Shown here: one piece after another, positions 14,882 to 26,370 of the stretch
How the letters are laid out: each line of letters opens with the position of its first letter
Position numbering within the stretch: position 1 is the first letter of the stretch
Assembly: GCF_946892675.1 (NCBI RefSeq)
Contig: NZ_CAMPOV010000002.1
Span: 434,001-498,000 of the forward strand
Length of the DNA stretch: 64,000 nt
Direction of reading: 5' to 3'
From: Arthrobacter sp. Marseille-P9274
GTDB taxonomy: Bacteria > Actinomycetota > Actinomycetes > Actinomycetales > Micrococcaceae
The notes under the pieces: model-generated
Told to the model about the DNA's origin: nothing
Database searches by the model: none
What the model saw: the letters and a program-made list of their open reading frames with translations, nothing else
Translations under genes and position numbers: made by a program

Positions 14882-16705
14882 GTGCGCCCTAGTTCCCCTA
14901 AACGATCCGCCGTCCCGCTCGGCCTGGCCGCCGGCACCCTGGCACTCACCGTCGCCGGAAGCCTGCTCTCCCCCGCCGCGACGGCCGCTCCCGGCCAGGC
15001 TCCGGCCGAAACCGACTCCGCCGCCGCTGCGTTCCGCGGCGCTGTCGAGGTCGTCGACGGTCCCGATGACGACCAGCAGGTCATCGACGGCGCCGTCTTC
15101 GACGACAAGAACAAGAACTCCAGGCAGGATGCCAACGAGCCGGGCGTCCCGGGAGCCACCGTTTCCAACGGCCGCGACGTCGTCACCACGGATGGCCAGG
15201 GCCGCTACGAGCTGCCCGCGTTCGACAACATGACCGTCTTCGTGACCCAGCCCCGCGGCTACCAGGTACCCGTCGACGAGGACAACGTCGCGCAGTTCTT
15301 CTACCACCACCTGCCCGAAGGCTCACCGGAACTGAAGTTCGGCGGCCTCGAGCCGACCGGAGCACTGCCGGATGCCGTGAACTTCCCGCTGGCCAAGAGC
15401 GCGCTGACCCAGTCCCCCGAACAGCACTGCGTCATCGGCGGCGACATCCAGACCTACGACCAGGAAGAGGTCGGCTTCGCGAAGGACGGTGCGTTCGCCG
15501 ACCTGGCCGCCCGCGACGACTACGCCGGCTGCGGCGCCCTCTTCATCGGCGACGTCGTAGGCGACGATCTCTCGTTGTACCCGCAGACCCGGGAGCTCGC
15601 CGGTATGCTCAACGGCCCCGCGCGCTTCCTGCCGGGCAACCATGACCTCGACTTCGACGCCACCAGCGGCGAGCACACCTTCGATACCTTCAAGGCGAAC
15701 CTCGGCCCCGACTACTACTCGTACGACGCCGGCAAGGCCCACGTCGTCGCGCTGAACACCGTGGAGTACCCGACCAAGCATCCGGCGGCCAAGGGCGACT
15801 ACAACGGCGCGCTGGACGACCAGCAGCTCGAGTGGCTGCGCAACGATATCGCGAAGGTGCCGGACAACAAGCTGATCGTGCTGGCCGCCCACATCCCGCT
15901 GCTGGACTATGCGGACCAGGGCAGTGCCAAGCACCAGGTGGACCAGGTCGCCGAGATCTACGAAATCCTTGAGGGCCGCGAAGCCGTGGCACTCGGCGGA
16001 CACACCCACAGCATCGAGAACATGCGCACCGGCGATTCCCTGGAGGGCTGGGACAAGCTCTTCGGCGTCAAGGGACTGCCCTTCCCGCACATCACGGCCG
16101 GTGCGATCTCCGGCGACTGGTACTCCGGACGCACCGCGGACGGCAATTACCCGCTGGGGGTCCAGCGCGACGGCGGCCTGCCCGGCGTCCTCACCCTGGA
16201 CATCAAGAACAACACGTTCCAGGAACGCTTCACGGTCCGCGGCGAAGACGATTCCCTGCAGATGGCCCTGGGCCTGAACACGCCGCGCTACCGCGACTGG
16301 TATGCCGCGAACCTGGCCAAGAAGGGCTCCGCGCCCGAGTTCGCCGATCCGACCGCGGTCTCGAAGTCGGACCTGGCCGGCGGCACCTGGCTGACCACCA
16401 ACTTCTGGATGGGCAGCACGGGCTCCACGGTCAAGGTTCAGATCGATGGCGGCGAGACCGTCGAGGCCGACCGCACCCAGAAGATGCAGGGCGAAGGCCA
16501 GCTCGTCGGAGCAGAGTGGTCAGACCCGGTCGCCGTGCAGGAGCAGCTGGTCAACGGCGGTAGCCTGGCCGACCGCATGATGCACCTGTGGCGGTTCGAG
16601 CTGCCCTCCGATCTGAGCGTCGGCGAGCACACCGCCAAGGTCACGTCGACCGATGCCTACGGACGCGAGTTCACCGAGAGCCTGAGCTTCCAGGTGACCG
16701 AGTAA
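14882..16705 (+). CDS. Secreted calcineurin-like metallophosphoesterase
   Basis: 607 residues from GTG 14882, preceded by GGAGG. A Sec signal peptide (LGLAAGTLALTVAGSLL, cleavage after ATAA near residue 36) is followed by an SdrD/Cna-B-like strand domain (VFDDKNKNSRQDANEPGVPG, ~70-150), then the metallophosphoesterase core with GGDIQ, FIGDVVGDD, PGNHDLD, VLAAHIP and GGHTHS metal motifs, and a C-terminal beta domain. All metal-site blocks are intact. Extracellular or cell-wall phosphate-ester hydrolysis is likely; the substrate is unknown. A terminator follows. Confidence 0.92.
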   Translation: MRPSSPKRSAVPLGLAAGTLALTVAGSLLSPAATAAPGQAPAETDSAAAAFRGAVEVVDGPDDDQQVIDGAVFDDKNKNSRQDANEPGVPGATVSNGRDVVTTDGQGRYELPAFDNMTVFVTQPRGYQVPVDEDNVAQFFYHHLPEGSPELKFGGLEPTGALPDAVNFPLAKSALTQSPEQHCVIGGDIQTYDQEEVGFAKDGAFADLAARDDYAGCGALFIGDVVGDDLSLYPQTRELAGMLNGPARFLPGNHDLDFDATSGEHTFDTFKANLGPDYYSYDAGKAHVVALNTVEYPTKHPAAKGDYNGALDDQQLEWLRNDIAKVPDNKLIVLAAHIPLLDYADQGSAKHQVDQVAEIYEILEGREAVALGGHTHSIENMRTGDSLEGWDKLFGVKGLPFPHITAGAISGDWYSGRTADGNYPLGVQRDGGLPGVLTLDIKNNTFQERFTVRGEDDSLQMALGLNTPRYRDWYAANLAKKGSAPEFADPTAVSKSDLAGGTWLTTNFWMGSTGSTVKVQIDGGETVEADRTQKMQGEGQLVGAEWSDPVAVQEQLVNGGSLADRMMHLWRFELPSDLSVGEHTAKVTSTDAYGREFTESLSFQVTE

Positions 16706-16726
16706 CTCCCGGCCCGCACCTTCGGA

Positions 16727-16780
16727 CCGGTGCCGGCGCCGATCGAAGCCGCTGCGGCTCTCGGTCGTCGCCGGCACCGG
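16727..16780 (+). terminator. Terminator after the phosphoesterase gene
   Basis: Twelve-pair outer stem CCGGTGCCGGCG/CGCCGGCACCGG (16727-16738 with 16769-16780), inner CCGA/TCGG pairing, and a T-rich tail (CGCTTATTTA). Confidence 0.75.
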
Positions 16781-16803
16781 CGCTTATTTATCGTCGTGCC
16801 TGC

Positions 16804-17334
16804 TCACCGATCGGGGTAGTTCACGAATCTTTGGACGTCGCGAAGCTGTTGCTGAAGCTCCTCTATGGCGCTCTCGTACCGGGCGAATTCCAATCTGCGG
16901 CGCCTTTGCTCGAGACAGCTGGCCCACAGCGCGAAGATGCCCAGCGGGACCGCGGCCAGGCACCCCCAGCCGGCCATCGTGAAAAAGTCCAGGGCCACGG
17001 GAACCGCCTGCTGGAAGCCGCGAAGATCATTCACCCCGCCGACAACATTGGCCATCAGGGAGTCCAACGGCTTCAGGTAGTCCCCGACCAGCGGCGTCCC
17101 CGCCAGTGACGGCGCCGACAGCGGCGCTCCGGCGGGCCAGCGCAGGTCGATCGGATGGGCCAGCACATAGATCCCGGCACCGATGCTGGCCGCCACAAAA
17201 ACGCCCGCCGCCCCGAGGGCGGCCCAATGCAATGTGCGCGGATACCAAAAGCGCAGTAGCAAGGCTGTCCCGAGGGCCAGCGACCAAATGAGGGTCTGCA
17301 ACCCGCTGATGCTGATTCCTGCCAGAATATCCAC
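16804..17334 (-). CDS. Multi-pass membrane protein of unknown function
   Basis: 176 residues with about four hydrophobic segments (near residues 5-27, 36-58, 110-125 and 120-140) and a C-terminal charged coiled-coil (EQRRRRLEFARYESAIEELQQQLRDVQRFV) that would be cytoplasmic. No named domain recognised. A strong terminator (17399-17432) isolates it from the small gene upstream. Its promoter must lie in 17335-17398. Confidence 0.65.
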   Translation of the reverse strand: MDILAGISISGLQTLIWSLALGTALLLRFWYPRTLHWAALGAAGVFVAASIGAGIYVLAHPIDLRWPAGAPLSAPSLAGTPLVGDYLKPLDSLMANVVGGVNDLRGFQQAVPVALDFFTMAGWGCLAAVPLGIFALWASCLEQRRRRLEFARYESAIEELQQQLRDVQRFVNYPDR

Positions 17335-17398
17335 TCAGAACAACCGCCTTAACTGCGCCCGTGGCTTTCTTCCTGACGACGTTACGGGCGCCCGCACA

Positions 17399-17432
17399 AA
17401 GGAGCCCCGGCCACAAATGGCCGGGGCTCCTT
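17399..17432 (-). terminator. Strong hairpin terminator of the 27-residue peptide gene
   Basis: Perfect 15-bp stem (17399-17413 with 17418-17432) and CAAA loop, 19 bases beyond the small gene's stop. Confidence 0.8.
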
Positions 17433-17451
17433 CAATCTATCGAAAACGCTT

Positions 17452-17535
17452 CTAGATTGCCGTAGCGATCCAAATGATCAGGGCAATGGCAGCCAGAATG
17501 CCCACGATTGTCCAGATAAGGTTGCTTCCGCGCAT
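17452..17535 (-). CDS. 27-residue single-span membrane peptide
   Basis: Short gene of 27 codons, MRGSNLIWTIVGILAAIALI plus IWIATAI, i.e. a short basic start and one transmembrane helix. A GGAGGAAG ribosome site lies 5-9 bases before the ATG and a strong terminator follows, so it looks like a complete transcription unit. Small hydrophobic peptides like this are common in actinobacteria; function unknown. The gap 17536-17826 upstream holds its promoter and no other gene I can support. Confidence 0.65.
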   Translation of the reverse strand: MRGSNLIWTIVGILAAIALIIWIATAI

Positions 17536-17826
17536 TATGCTTCCTCCGTTCTCTCTATTGATCACCATTCTGCCCATAGAAAGCACACTTATGGGTGCAA
17601 GACGCGAAATCAATCCAGTGGGCTGTCTCACGCCGGGGATCACATCGGTCGGTTCGGCCCTGTCGTCGTCTTAGCTGACCGTCCTGGCACTCACGTTCGT
17701 GATGGCGCGGGCCTTCGCTTCAGCCAACCGCACGGCCTTACGGCGTCGGAGCGGGCAGATTCCTCCTGCCTAAGGCCCGAGGCCCAGTCCGCGGAGCTGC
17801 CGCCAGCCGGGGCCCAAGACCGCGGA

Positions 17827-18678
17827 TCAGTGGTGCAGCTGCATCCGCTGGAGGATCGTGGCCGAGATCTCCTCGACCGACATCGAGGCGGAGTTCACAA
17901 AGGGGATCTGGTTGAACCGGTACATCTCCTCGGCGTTGCGGAGTTCGTGGCTGCACTGAGCCAGCGAAGCATAGTTGCTGTCGGGCCGCCGCTCCTTGCG
18001 GATCTGGCTGAGCCGGACCGGCAGCGAGGTCAGCCCGAAGCACTTGCGGACAAACGGCCGCAGCGGGTCCGGCAGCGTCTGGTGGACAAAGTCCTCCTCG
18101 ACCAGCGGGAAGTTGGCGGCCAGGATGCCGTGCTGCAGGGCCAGGTACATCGTCGTCGGGGTCTTGCCGCACCGCGACGGGGCGATCAGGATCAGTTCCG
18201 CGCGTTCCAGGGCGCGGATGGACTGTCCGTCGTCGTGCTCTATCGCGTATTCGACGGCGGTCATGCGGGACTGGTACCGGATCGCGTCGCCGACGCCGTG
18301 GGCCTTGCCCGGCTCGCCGCTGGCCGGGGCATGCAGCGCGTCCTCCAGCCGGCCTATGTGCGTGCCGAACAGGTCCAGGAAGTGCCCCTTGCTCTGCGCC
18401 AGGATCTCCCGGATCTCCCGGTTGACGGCGGTCGAAAAGACGATCGGGCGCGGGCCCGAGGACGCGATGCCGTTGATGACCTCGATGACGCGGCAAGCCT
18501 CCACAGCCGTGGTGATGAAGGGGATGGTCCGCCGTTCGAACCTGTGGCCGGGAAACTGGGTCAGCAGGGTGTTGCCCAGGGTCTCGGCGGTGATGCCGGT
18601 GCTGTCCGAGAGGAAGAAGACCACGGGGGCGGGGCCGCGCCCGGCCCCCGCGGTTTCCTCATGCGTTGCGTCGGACAC
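17827..18678 (-). CDS. ppsR: PEP synthase regulatory protein (PPSR)
   Basis: Bifunctional ADP-dependent kinase / Pi-dependent pyrophosphorylase (DUF299) that inactivates and reactivates PEP synthase by threonine phosphorylation. 283 residues; N-terminal VVFFLSDSTGITAETLGNTL and the P-loop-like APSRCGKTPTTMYLA (166-180) are diagnostic; most relatives have SRTGKTPT, so C170 replaces Thr. The C-terminal RFNQIPFVNSASMSVEEISATIL is also typical. Its GTG start follows the ppsA stop with no intervening base (TAAGTG), so it is translated with its target enzyme. Confidence 0.94.
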   Translation of the reverse strand: MSDATHEETAGAGRGPAPVVFFLSDSTGITAETLGNTLLTQFPGHRFERRTIPFITTAVEACRVIEVINGIASSGPRPIVFSTAVNREIREILAQSKGHFLDLFGTHIGRLEDALHAPASGEPGKAHGVGDAIRYQSRMTAVEYAIEHDDGQSIRALERAELILIAPSRCGKTPTTMYLALQHGILAANFPLVEEDFVHQTLPDPLRPFVRKCFGLTSLPVRLSQIRKERRPDSNYASLAQCSHELRNAEEMYRFNQIPFVNSASMSVEEISATILQRMQLHH

Positions 18679-21087
<2,409 letters not shown>

Positions 21088-21144
21088 AGTGTGGTGCTCC
21101 TTGTGAGAAAACAGCGCTAAACGTGTGGACAAAACTTTGGCGGG

Positions 21145-22623
21145 CTACTGGGCGTCCGCTGCGGCGGCCCGGCGGGCCTCGGCCTCGAGCTTGGCTTCGG
21201 CCTCGAGGTCGGCCTGGAACGCCTCGTAGCGCGCCAGGTGCGCCGGGCGGCGGCGCAGCATGAGCCAGGCGATGCCGAGGACGACGAACCAGAGCGGGGT
21301 CACCAGCAGCGCGGTGAGCGTGTCCGGCTGCGTGGTCAGCGCCCAGAGGACGAAGGCGAAGAACGCGAACACCACCCAGACCATCGCGATGCCGCCGGGC
21401 ATCTTGAACTTGGACTCGTCATGCAGCCGCGCCCGGCGCTTCCGGAAGGCGAGGTAGCTGGCCAGGATGATGGACCAGACGAACATGAAGCAGACCGCGG
21501 AGACCGTGGTCACCATTTCGAACGCCAGGGCGATGTCCTTGCCGGCGTAGAGGAGGACGACGCCGGAGAGCAGCAGGACGCAGGACACGAACAGTGCGTT
21601 CTGCGGAACCTTGCGCGAGGAGAGCTTGCCGAGGACGGTCGGAGCGTCGCCTTCCTGCGCGAGGCCGTAGACCATGCGGGAGGTCGAATAGACGCCGGAG
21701 TTGGCCGAGGACATCGCCGAGGTCAGCACCACGAGGTTGATGATCGTGGCGGCCATGCCGAGTCCGGCCAGGGAGAACATTCCGATAAAGGGGCTGCGGC
21801 CCGCCTCGAACTCGGTCCACGGGGTGACGGACATGAGGATGATCAAGGCGCCGACGTAGAACAGGAGCACACGGATGGGGATGGAGTTGATGGCCTTGGG
21901 AAGGTTCTTCTCCGGGTCCTTGGCTTCCGCCGCCGTCGTACCCACCAGTTCGATGCCCACGAAGGCGAACACCGCGATTTGGAAGCCCGCCACGAAGCCC
22001 ATGAACTCGTTCGGGAAGAAGCCGCCATGGCTCCACAGGTTGCTGAAGGCGGCCGGGCCGGCCGGGGACTCGAAACCGGTGAAGATCATGATCAGGCCGG
22101 TGACGATCAGCGCCACGATGGCGACGATCTTGATCATGGCGAACCAGAACTCGGTCTCGCCGAAGGCCCTGACGGTGGCCAGGTTCAGCAGCAGCAGGAC
22201 GGCCACGGTGAAGATGCCCGGGATCCAGAGTTGGATGCCCGGAATCAGTTCGTCGGCGTAGCCGGCGATGGCGATGACGTCCGCGATGCCGGTGACGACC
22301 CAGCAGAACCAGTAGGTCCAGCCGGTGAAGAACCCGGCCCAGGGACCGAGCAGGTCAGCGGCGAAATCGCTAAAGGACTTGTAGTGGAGGTTGCTCAGCA
22401 GCAGCTCGCCCATCGCCCGCATGACGAAGAACAGCATGAAGCCGATGATCATGTAAACGAAGATCACGGAGGGGCCGGCCGCCGAAATGGTCTTCCCCGA
22501 GCCCATGAACAGGCCGGTGCCGATCGCACCGCCGATCGCGATCAGCTGGATGTGCCGGTTGGATAACTGCCGCGCGAGATGCGGCGGCTCGCCTGTCGTG
22601 GTGGATGCATGTGGCGTAGTCAT
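21145..22623 (-). CDS. cycA: Glycine/D-serine/D-alanine-type permease (CycA-like)
   Basis: APC-family amino acid:H+ symporter of 492 residues, about 12 transmembrane helices, with the family start HLARQLSNRHIQLIAIGGAI, GTGLFMGSGKTI and the central EAKDPEKNLPKAINSIPIR loop. Similarity is to the CycA/AnsP/AroP group; the tandem glycine riboswitch in its leader makes glycine (with D-Ala/D-Ser) the likely substrate. ATG 22623 is chosen over ATG 22635 because GGAG lies 6 bases before it. The C-terminus ends in a charged Ala/Glu helix (ADLEAEAKLEAEARRAAAA) beyond the last span, longer than in typical CycA. Confidence 0.93.
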   Translation of the reverse strand: MTTPHASTTTGEPPHLARQLSNRHIQLIAIGGAIGTGLFMGSGKTISAAGPSVIFVYMIIGFMLFFVMRAMGELLLSNLHYKSFSDFAADLLGPWAGFFTGWTYWFCWVVTGIADVIAIAGYADELIPGIQLWIPGIFTVAVLLLLNLATVRAFGETEFWFAMIKIVAIVALIVTGLIMIFTGFESPAGPAAFSNLWSHGGFFPNEFMGFVAGFQIAVFAFVGIELVGTTAAEAKDPEKNLPKAINSIPIRVLLFYVGALIILMSVTPWTEFEAGRSPFIGMFSLAGLGMAATIINLVVLTSAMSSANSGVYSTSRMVYGLAQEGDAPTVLGKLSSRKVPQNALFVSCVLLLSGVVLLYAGKDIALAFEMVTTVSAVCFMFVWSIILASYLAFRKRRARLHDESKFKMPGGIAMVWVVFAFFAFVLWALTTQPDTLTALLVTPLWFVVLGIAWLMLRRRPAHLARYEAFQADLEAEAKLEAEARRAAAADAQ

Positions 22624-22675
22624 GAGGAACTCCATGGTTCAAGTGGCACGGGCGCACCACGTTGATTAGGTTCCT

Positions 22676-22872
22676 CCCCACTCTGTATTGGACCTGAGAG
22701 ATTCCGCGCCCCCTGCTTGCGCAGGAGCCGCTTGCACCGTCGGTGAGACAGGCTGCCGCCTGGCTGCTTTCCAGAGTTGCCTAGCCGCGGCGGTACATGG
22801 GCCTGAGAGATTCCCGGGGAGGGTTTGCTCCTACGGCGCCTGCCGAATGTACCGGCAGGACTCTCCCGCCGC
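22676..22872 (-). ncRNA. Tandem glycine riboswitch
   Basis: Read on the minus strand, two glycine aptamers follow each other. Aptamer 1 (~22872-22787): GGCGGGAGAG, GCGCCGTAGGAGCAA, then GGAATCTCTCAGG and CCGCCGC closing. Aptamer 2 (~22779-22678): AACTCTGGAAAG, CACCGACGGTGCAAGC, GGAATCTCTCAGG, then ACAGAGTGG which pairs with the opening ACTCTG. Both contain the invariant CTCTCAGG core. The element ends about 55 bases before the cycA ATG, with a GGGGAGGAACC stretch in between. A promoter is expected just upstream (AT-rich AATAATGC near 22885). Confidence 0.95.
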
Positions 22873-23009
22873 AGATCGTAAGCATTATTGACTTATGGGT
22901 GACTGGGATCACAACTCAGAGTAGAGTGCGGCCCGGCCTCCCGCAAGCCGGTTGCGTGAAGGGCGTCATATTCCGGAAACAGAGTCCGGCGGCCCGCCGT
23001 GCAAAGCTG

Positions 23010-23963
23010 TCAGCCCCGTTCGGCGAACGGCGGCACGTGGTGACCTGGCCCGAAAGGCCTGAACCAGTCCTCGAACTTCATCGACGGAGCCCCTTCGGGG
23101 CTGGCCTCCGGATCATTTTCGAAGCCGTCCATGGCCGGGTCGAAAAGCATCATGGAGTCGGCGAAACGCAGGAAGAAGTGTTCGAGCCCGGCCACCCAGT
23201 CCGGCGGCAGGTCGGCCTCGAGCTCCAGTTCGTCGGCCAGGAATTCCGCCTCGGCGAGAAGGCAGCGCAGCCCGAGCTCCTGGGCCACGCAGGACGGTTC
23301 CTTCCAGCCGGCGGCCAGGTTCATCGTGAGGTCGGTGCAGACGGTGAGGAACCGGGCCGCGAAACGTGCGTCGTAGTGGTGCGCGTACTGCGGCGGCAGG
23401 TTGCCGAGGACGTAGGTCTCGTCAATGTCCCTGGCCGTCGGTTCCCGGCCCCTGAGCAGGTCTATGTCGTTGAACAGCTCGTCGATCATGCCGGCGCCCG
23501 CATGCCAGAGCAACCCGGCCAGCACCCGGGCCCGGTGCCGCGACAGCTCGCGCTCCGCCTCGGGCGCCGCGGCATCGTAGCCGAGCCGCTCGAGAGCGAT
23601 CCCGCCAGCCCGGCCCGCGGCTTCCAGCAAGGTGGCCACGGCGTTGCCGCTGATTCCGGTGTCCGCCGGCTCCCGCCCGCCCTCTGCCCCGGCGGCATGG
23701 GGCATAACGGAGTCCGCCACCCCGTGGCCCTCCGCCGGCTCGACCTTGCCGCGCAGGATCCGGATGCCCGGGACATCCGCCGCGATGGCCAGCGGATCCA
23801 TGGCAACGGCGAGGGCGGCGAACAGGTCAGTCGAGGCCAGAGCCACGTGTTCGGGTGTTTCGGCTTTGACGACGGCGTAGCTCCGCAGCTCCCCCGGGTC
23901 GGTGATGTCCACGTCTATGGCGATGTGGATCGACGCCGCGATGGGCCTCTCCGGGTCATTCAT
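23010..23963 (-). CDS. Uncharacterised protein
   Basis: 317 residues from ATG 23963. Largely helical with acidic C-terminal region (DSMMLFDPAMDGFENDPEA) and a His/Pro tail (GPGHHVPPF). I recognise no domain and no signal peptide. The start is a judgement: the frame is open much further upstream, but MNDPERPIAASIHIAIDVDI begins the part with protein-like composition; the ribosome site is weak. Neighbours (riboswitch leader on one side, secreted nuclease on the other) do not suggest a role. Confidence 0.65.
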   Translation of the reverse strand: MNDPERPIAASIHIAIDVDITDPGELRSYAVVKAETPEHVALASTDLFAALAVAMDPLAIAADVPGIRILRGKVEPAEGHGVADSVMPHAAGAEGGREPADTGISGNAVATLLEAAGRAGGIALERLGYDAAAPEAERELSRHRARVLAGLLWHAGAGMIDELFNDIDLLRGREPTARDIDETYVLGNLPPQYAHHYDARFAARFLTVCTDLTMNLAAGWKEPSCVAQELGLRCLLAEAEFLADELELEADLPPDWVAGLEHFFLRFADSMMLFDPAMDGFENDPEASPEGAPSMKFEDWFRPFGPGHHVPPFAERG

Positions 23964-24022
23964 GCGTAACACCCTACTCCCGCTGGCGCCTGCCACGACG
24001 GAAAGAAGCAGGCCCGGACTGG

Positions 24023-24865
24023 TCAGCCCTCGCAGCCGACCCCGTCGCCGTTGCCGTCGAACTTGGTGCTCCAGCCGGGGTCGCCCACCCGGATGGGCGC
24101 TGCGCCGCGGGCCTTCACCTCGGCGCAGTTCTTGTACTCGATGGCTGGGAGGGTCACTCCGCCGCCATCGGCCGGGACCCGTTGGTCCGCGCAGGATGAG
24201 GTTAGGACCTTCTTGATGGCGTCGTACTCGGCCCGGGTCATCCAGAGACCGTACTTGGCTTTCACCGCGGTCTGCAGGGCAACGTACTCGCAGCGGAAGC
24301 CCTTGTTCGGCGGCAGCCAGGTCGCAGCGTCGCCGTCGCCCTTGGCGCCGTTCGTGGGACCGTCGGCGGCCCTCAGGTTCAGCGGATCGTTGGCGAACGC
24401 TTCGCGTTGTCCGGAGGAGAGCTTCCGGGCGCCCTTCTGCCACGCATCCGAGAGGGCGACGACGTGGTCGATCTGGACCAGGGTGCTGGTCTTGTTGCCG
24501 CGGACAAAGTCGATCGTCTTGCCGGTGTACGGATCGGCAAGGGTGCCGGTCAGGACGACGCAGTCCTTGGTGCCGGGCTTGAAAGTCTCGTTGGCCAAGT
24601 CGCGGGCGAGAACATCATTCCGGGCGTCGCAGCCATTGTGGTCCGGATCCAGCCACCCCTCGCCGAACTGCTCACGCGAGTATCCGGTCTTCGGGGCGCG
24701 GCCCTTGACCGGGATCGTCGCGAGCTGCTCCAGCGCGGTACCGGCCTCGGCCGCCCCGGCCGCCGCCGGCACTTGGGCGTCGTAGCCCGGAGTACAGGCC
24801 GCCAGCGATGCGGCTGCGAGGAAGGCAGTGGTCAGGGAGAGGGCACGACGGCGGAAAGTCTGCAT
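24023..24865 (-). CDS. Lipoprotein with HNH nuclease and excalibur domains
   Basis: 280 residues. Lipoprotein signal with lipobox LAAC (C24). The middle carries a DUF1524/HNH-type nuclease: QIDHVVALSDAWQKGA, FANDPLNLRAADGPTNGAKG and DAATWLPP. The last ~40 residues are an excalibur calcium-binding motif (YKNCAEVKARGAAP, FDGNGDGVGCE). This layout fits a cell-surface or secreted calcium-dependent DNase, probably for nutrient use or DNA processing outside the cell. GAAGGAT precedes the ATG. Confidence 0.9.
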   Translation of the reverse strand: MQTFRRRALSLTTAFLAAASLAACTPGYDAQVPAAAGAAEAGTALEQLATIPVKGRAPKTGYSREQFGEGWLDPDHNGCDARNDVLARDLANETFKPGTKDCVVLTGTLADPYTGKTIDFVRGNKTSTLVQIDHVVALSDAWQKGARKLSSGQREAFANDPLNLRAADGPTNGAKGDGDAATWLPPNKGFRCEYVALQTAVKAKYGLWMTRAEYDAIKKVLTSSCADQRVPADGGGVTLPAIEYKNCAEVKARGAAPIRVGDPGWSTKFDGNGDGVGCEG

Positions 24866-25081
24866 GATCCTTCGGTGTACGGGGAGACCCGGCGGATCCC
24901 ATCCTCCAGCCTATGATCCCGTCGCCCGAACGCGGGGCAGGCTCGCTCTGCACGGACGTCTGGGAGTCCGCGCTGACAGCCCCGGACGGAGATGGGCGCC
25001 GGCGGTGTGCGCACCTTAAAGCCGCAGGATCCAATGAGCCACAAAGGCGCGTAACCGGCGCGGCCGGTCACGGACAACCTG

Positions 25082-26104
25082 CTAGGGGGCGGGATCGGAG
25101 TCTCGCTCCGGCGGATGGTGACCAGCGGCAGCGGCGCGTACGTCGCCCTCGTCGTGCCCACCCTTCTTCTTACCGAAAGGCAGCACCTTCAGCAGCGGGT
25201 GCAGGACGGCCATAACGACGAGGCCCCAGACGAGTCCCAGGATGGCCGAGCACAAGGTGTTCACCAGCCATGCCAAGGCGCCGCCGGCCACCGGGATTGC
25301 TGCGAAGGGGGCCTCGAGGACGTGGACCAGGTCGTACGGCGCATGCCAGCCGAGGTCGTGCGCCCCCTGGAGCATGATGTGGCCGCCGACCCACAGCATG
25401 GCGATTGTCCCAACGAAGGTGATCGCACCCAGCACGGCAGGCATGCCCTTGACGAGCAGCCGGCCAAAGCGCTGCGAGCCCGCGGAGTCCTTGGTAGTCA
25501 GGTGCACGCCGATGTCGTCCATCTTGACGATGAGCGCGACGGCGCCGTACACGAGCACCGTGATCGCGATCGCCACGACGACCAGGATGACCGCCCGGAC
25601 CAACAGGGACTGGTCGGCCACCTCGTTCATGGAGATGACCATGATCTCGCAGGACAGGATGAAGTCGGTCGTGATCGCACCCTTGACGACCTTGCCCTCC
25701 GCAGCCCGGCCCCGCTCAACGGCCGGAGCCTCTTCGCCACCGTGGTGCCCGCGGAGCCTGTGCCAGACCTTCTCGGCACCTTCGTAACAGAGGTAGGTGC
25801 CGCCCAGCATCAGGATGAACGGGATGACCGCCGGAATGAAAGCGCTGATGAGCAGCAGCGCCGGAAGGATGATCAAGAGCTTGTTCCGCAGCGAGCCCCA
25901 GAAGATCTTCTTGATCATCGGCAGTTCGCGGGACGGGTCCGTCCCGGACACGTACTGCGGCGTGACGGCGGCGTCGTCGATCACCACGCCCGCGGCCTTC
26001 GTCCCGGCCTTGGCCGCTCCGGCGGCGACGTCGTCTACCGAGGCGGCCGCGATGCGGGCCAGGGCTGCGACGTCGTCGAGCAGGGCGACGAGACCGCCGC
26101 TCAC
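25082..26104 (-). CDS. DUF808 (YedI-like) inner-membrane protein
   Basis: 340 residues. Family features: SGGLVALLDDVAALARIAAA start, DDAAVTPQYV, REL..IKKIFWGSLRNKLLIILP, TDFILSCEIMVI, VYGAVALIVKMDDIG and GLVWGLVVMAVLHPLLKVL. Several transmembrane helices. The GTG at 26104 follows GGGGGAGA and overlaps the TGA of a 21-codon reading frame (see that entry). A His/Pro/Asp-rich cytoplasmic tail ends the protein. Function of the family is unknown. Confidence 0.9.
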   Translation of the reverse strand: MSGGLVALLDDVAALARIAAASVDDVAAGAAKAGTKAAGVVIDDAAVTPQYVSGTDPSRELPMIKKIFWGSLRNKLLIILPALLLISAFIPAVIPFILMLGGTYLCYEGAEKVWHRLRGHHGGEEAPAVERGRAAEGKVVKGAITTDFILSCEIMVISMNEVADQSLLVRAVILVVVAIAITVLVYGAVALIVKMDDIGVHLTTKDSAGSQRFGRLLVKGMPAVLGAITFVGTIAMLWVGGHIMLQGAHDLGWHAPYDLVHVLEAPFAAIPVAGGALAWLVNTLCSAILGLVWGLVVMAVLHPLLKVLPFGKKKGGHDEGDVRAAAAGHHPPERDSDPAP

Positions 26105-26166
26105 AGGTCTCCCCCGAACTGCTCGACGGCGGACTGCTGGGCGCGGCTGGCACGTGTGATCGGCAT
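26101..26166 (-). CDS. Possible leaderless 21-codon leader peptide
   Basis: ATG 26166 starts MPITRASRAQQSAVEQFGGD plus L and stops at TGA, which overlaps the GTG start of the DUF808 gene (GTGA). The ATG sits 6 bases after TATACT (26172-26177), the spacing of actinobacterial leaderless transcripts. The peptide may only serve to deliver ribosomes to the DUF808 start. No clear -35 seen. Confidence 0.4.
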   Translation of the reverse strand: MPITRASRAQQSAVEQFGGDL

Positions 26167-26370
26167 GCTTCGAGTATAAGTTGGCGACCGGCTCAGGCGG
26201 GCAGCCGGCGCGGAGTTGGAGCCACGATCCGGAGGACGCCGGGTGGTCGCAACTGCCGCTGGCTGAGCCGAAATCCGGCCCACCGGCCATGGCTGAATTC
26301 GACTTCAGGAAAGCCCGCGGATAACACCGGAAATGTTCCGGACACCCGCTCGAACAGGTAAGGACCACCG

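Noticed and set aside
17536-17826. Possible small basic protein fragment on the minus strand near 17690-17770
   Set aside because: An AGGAGG-like sequence is present but no start codon at proper spacing and only about 20-25 codons; not separable from chance.
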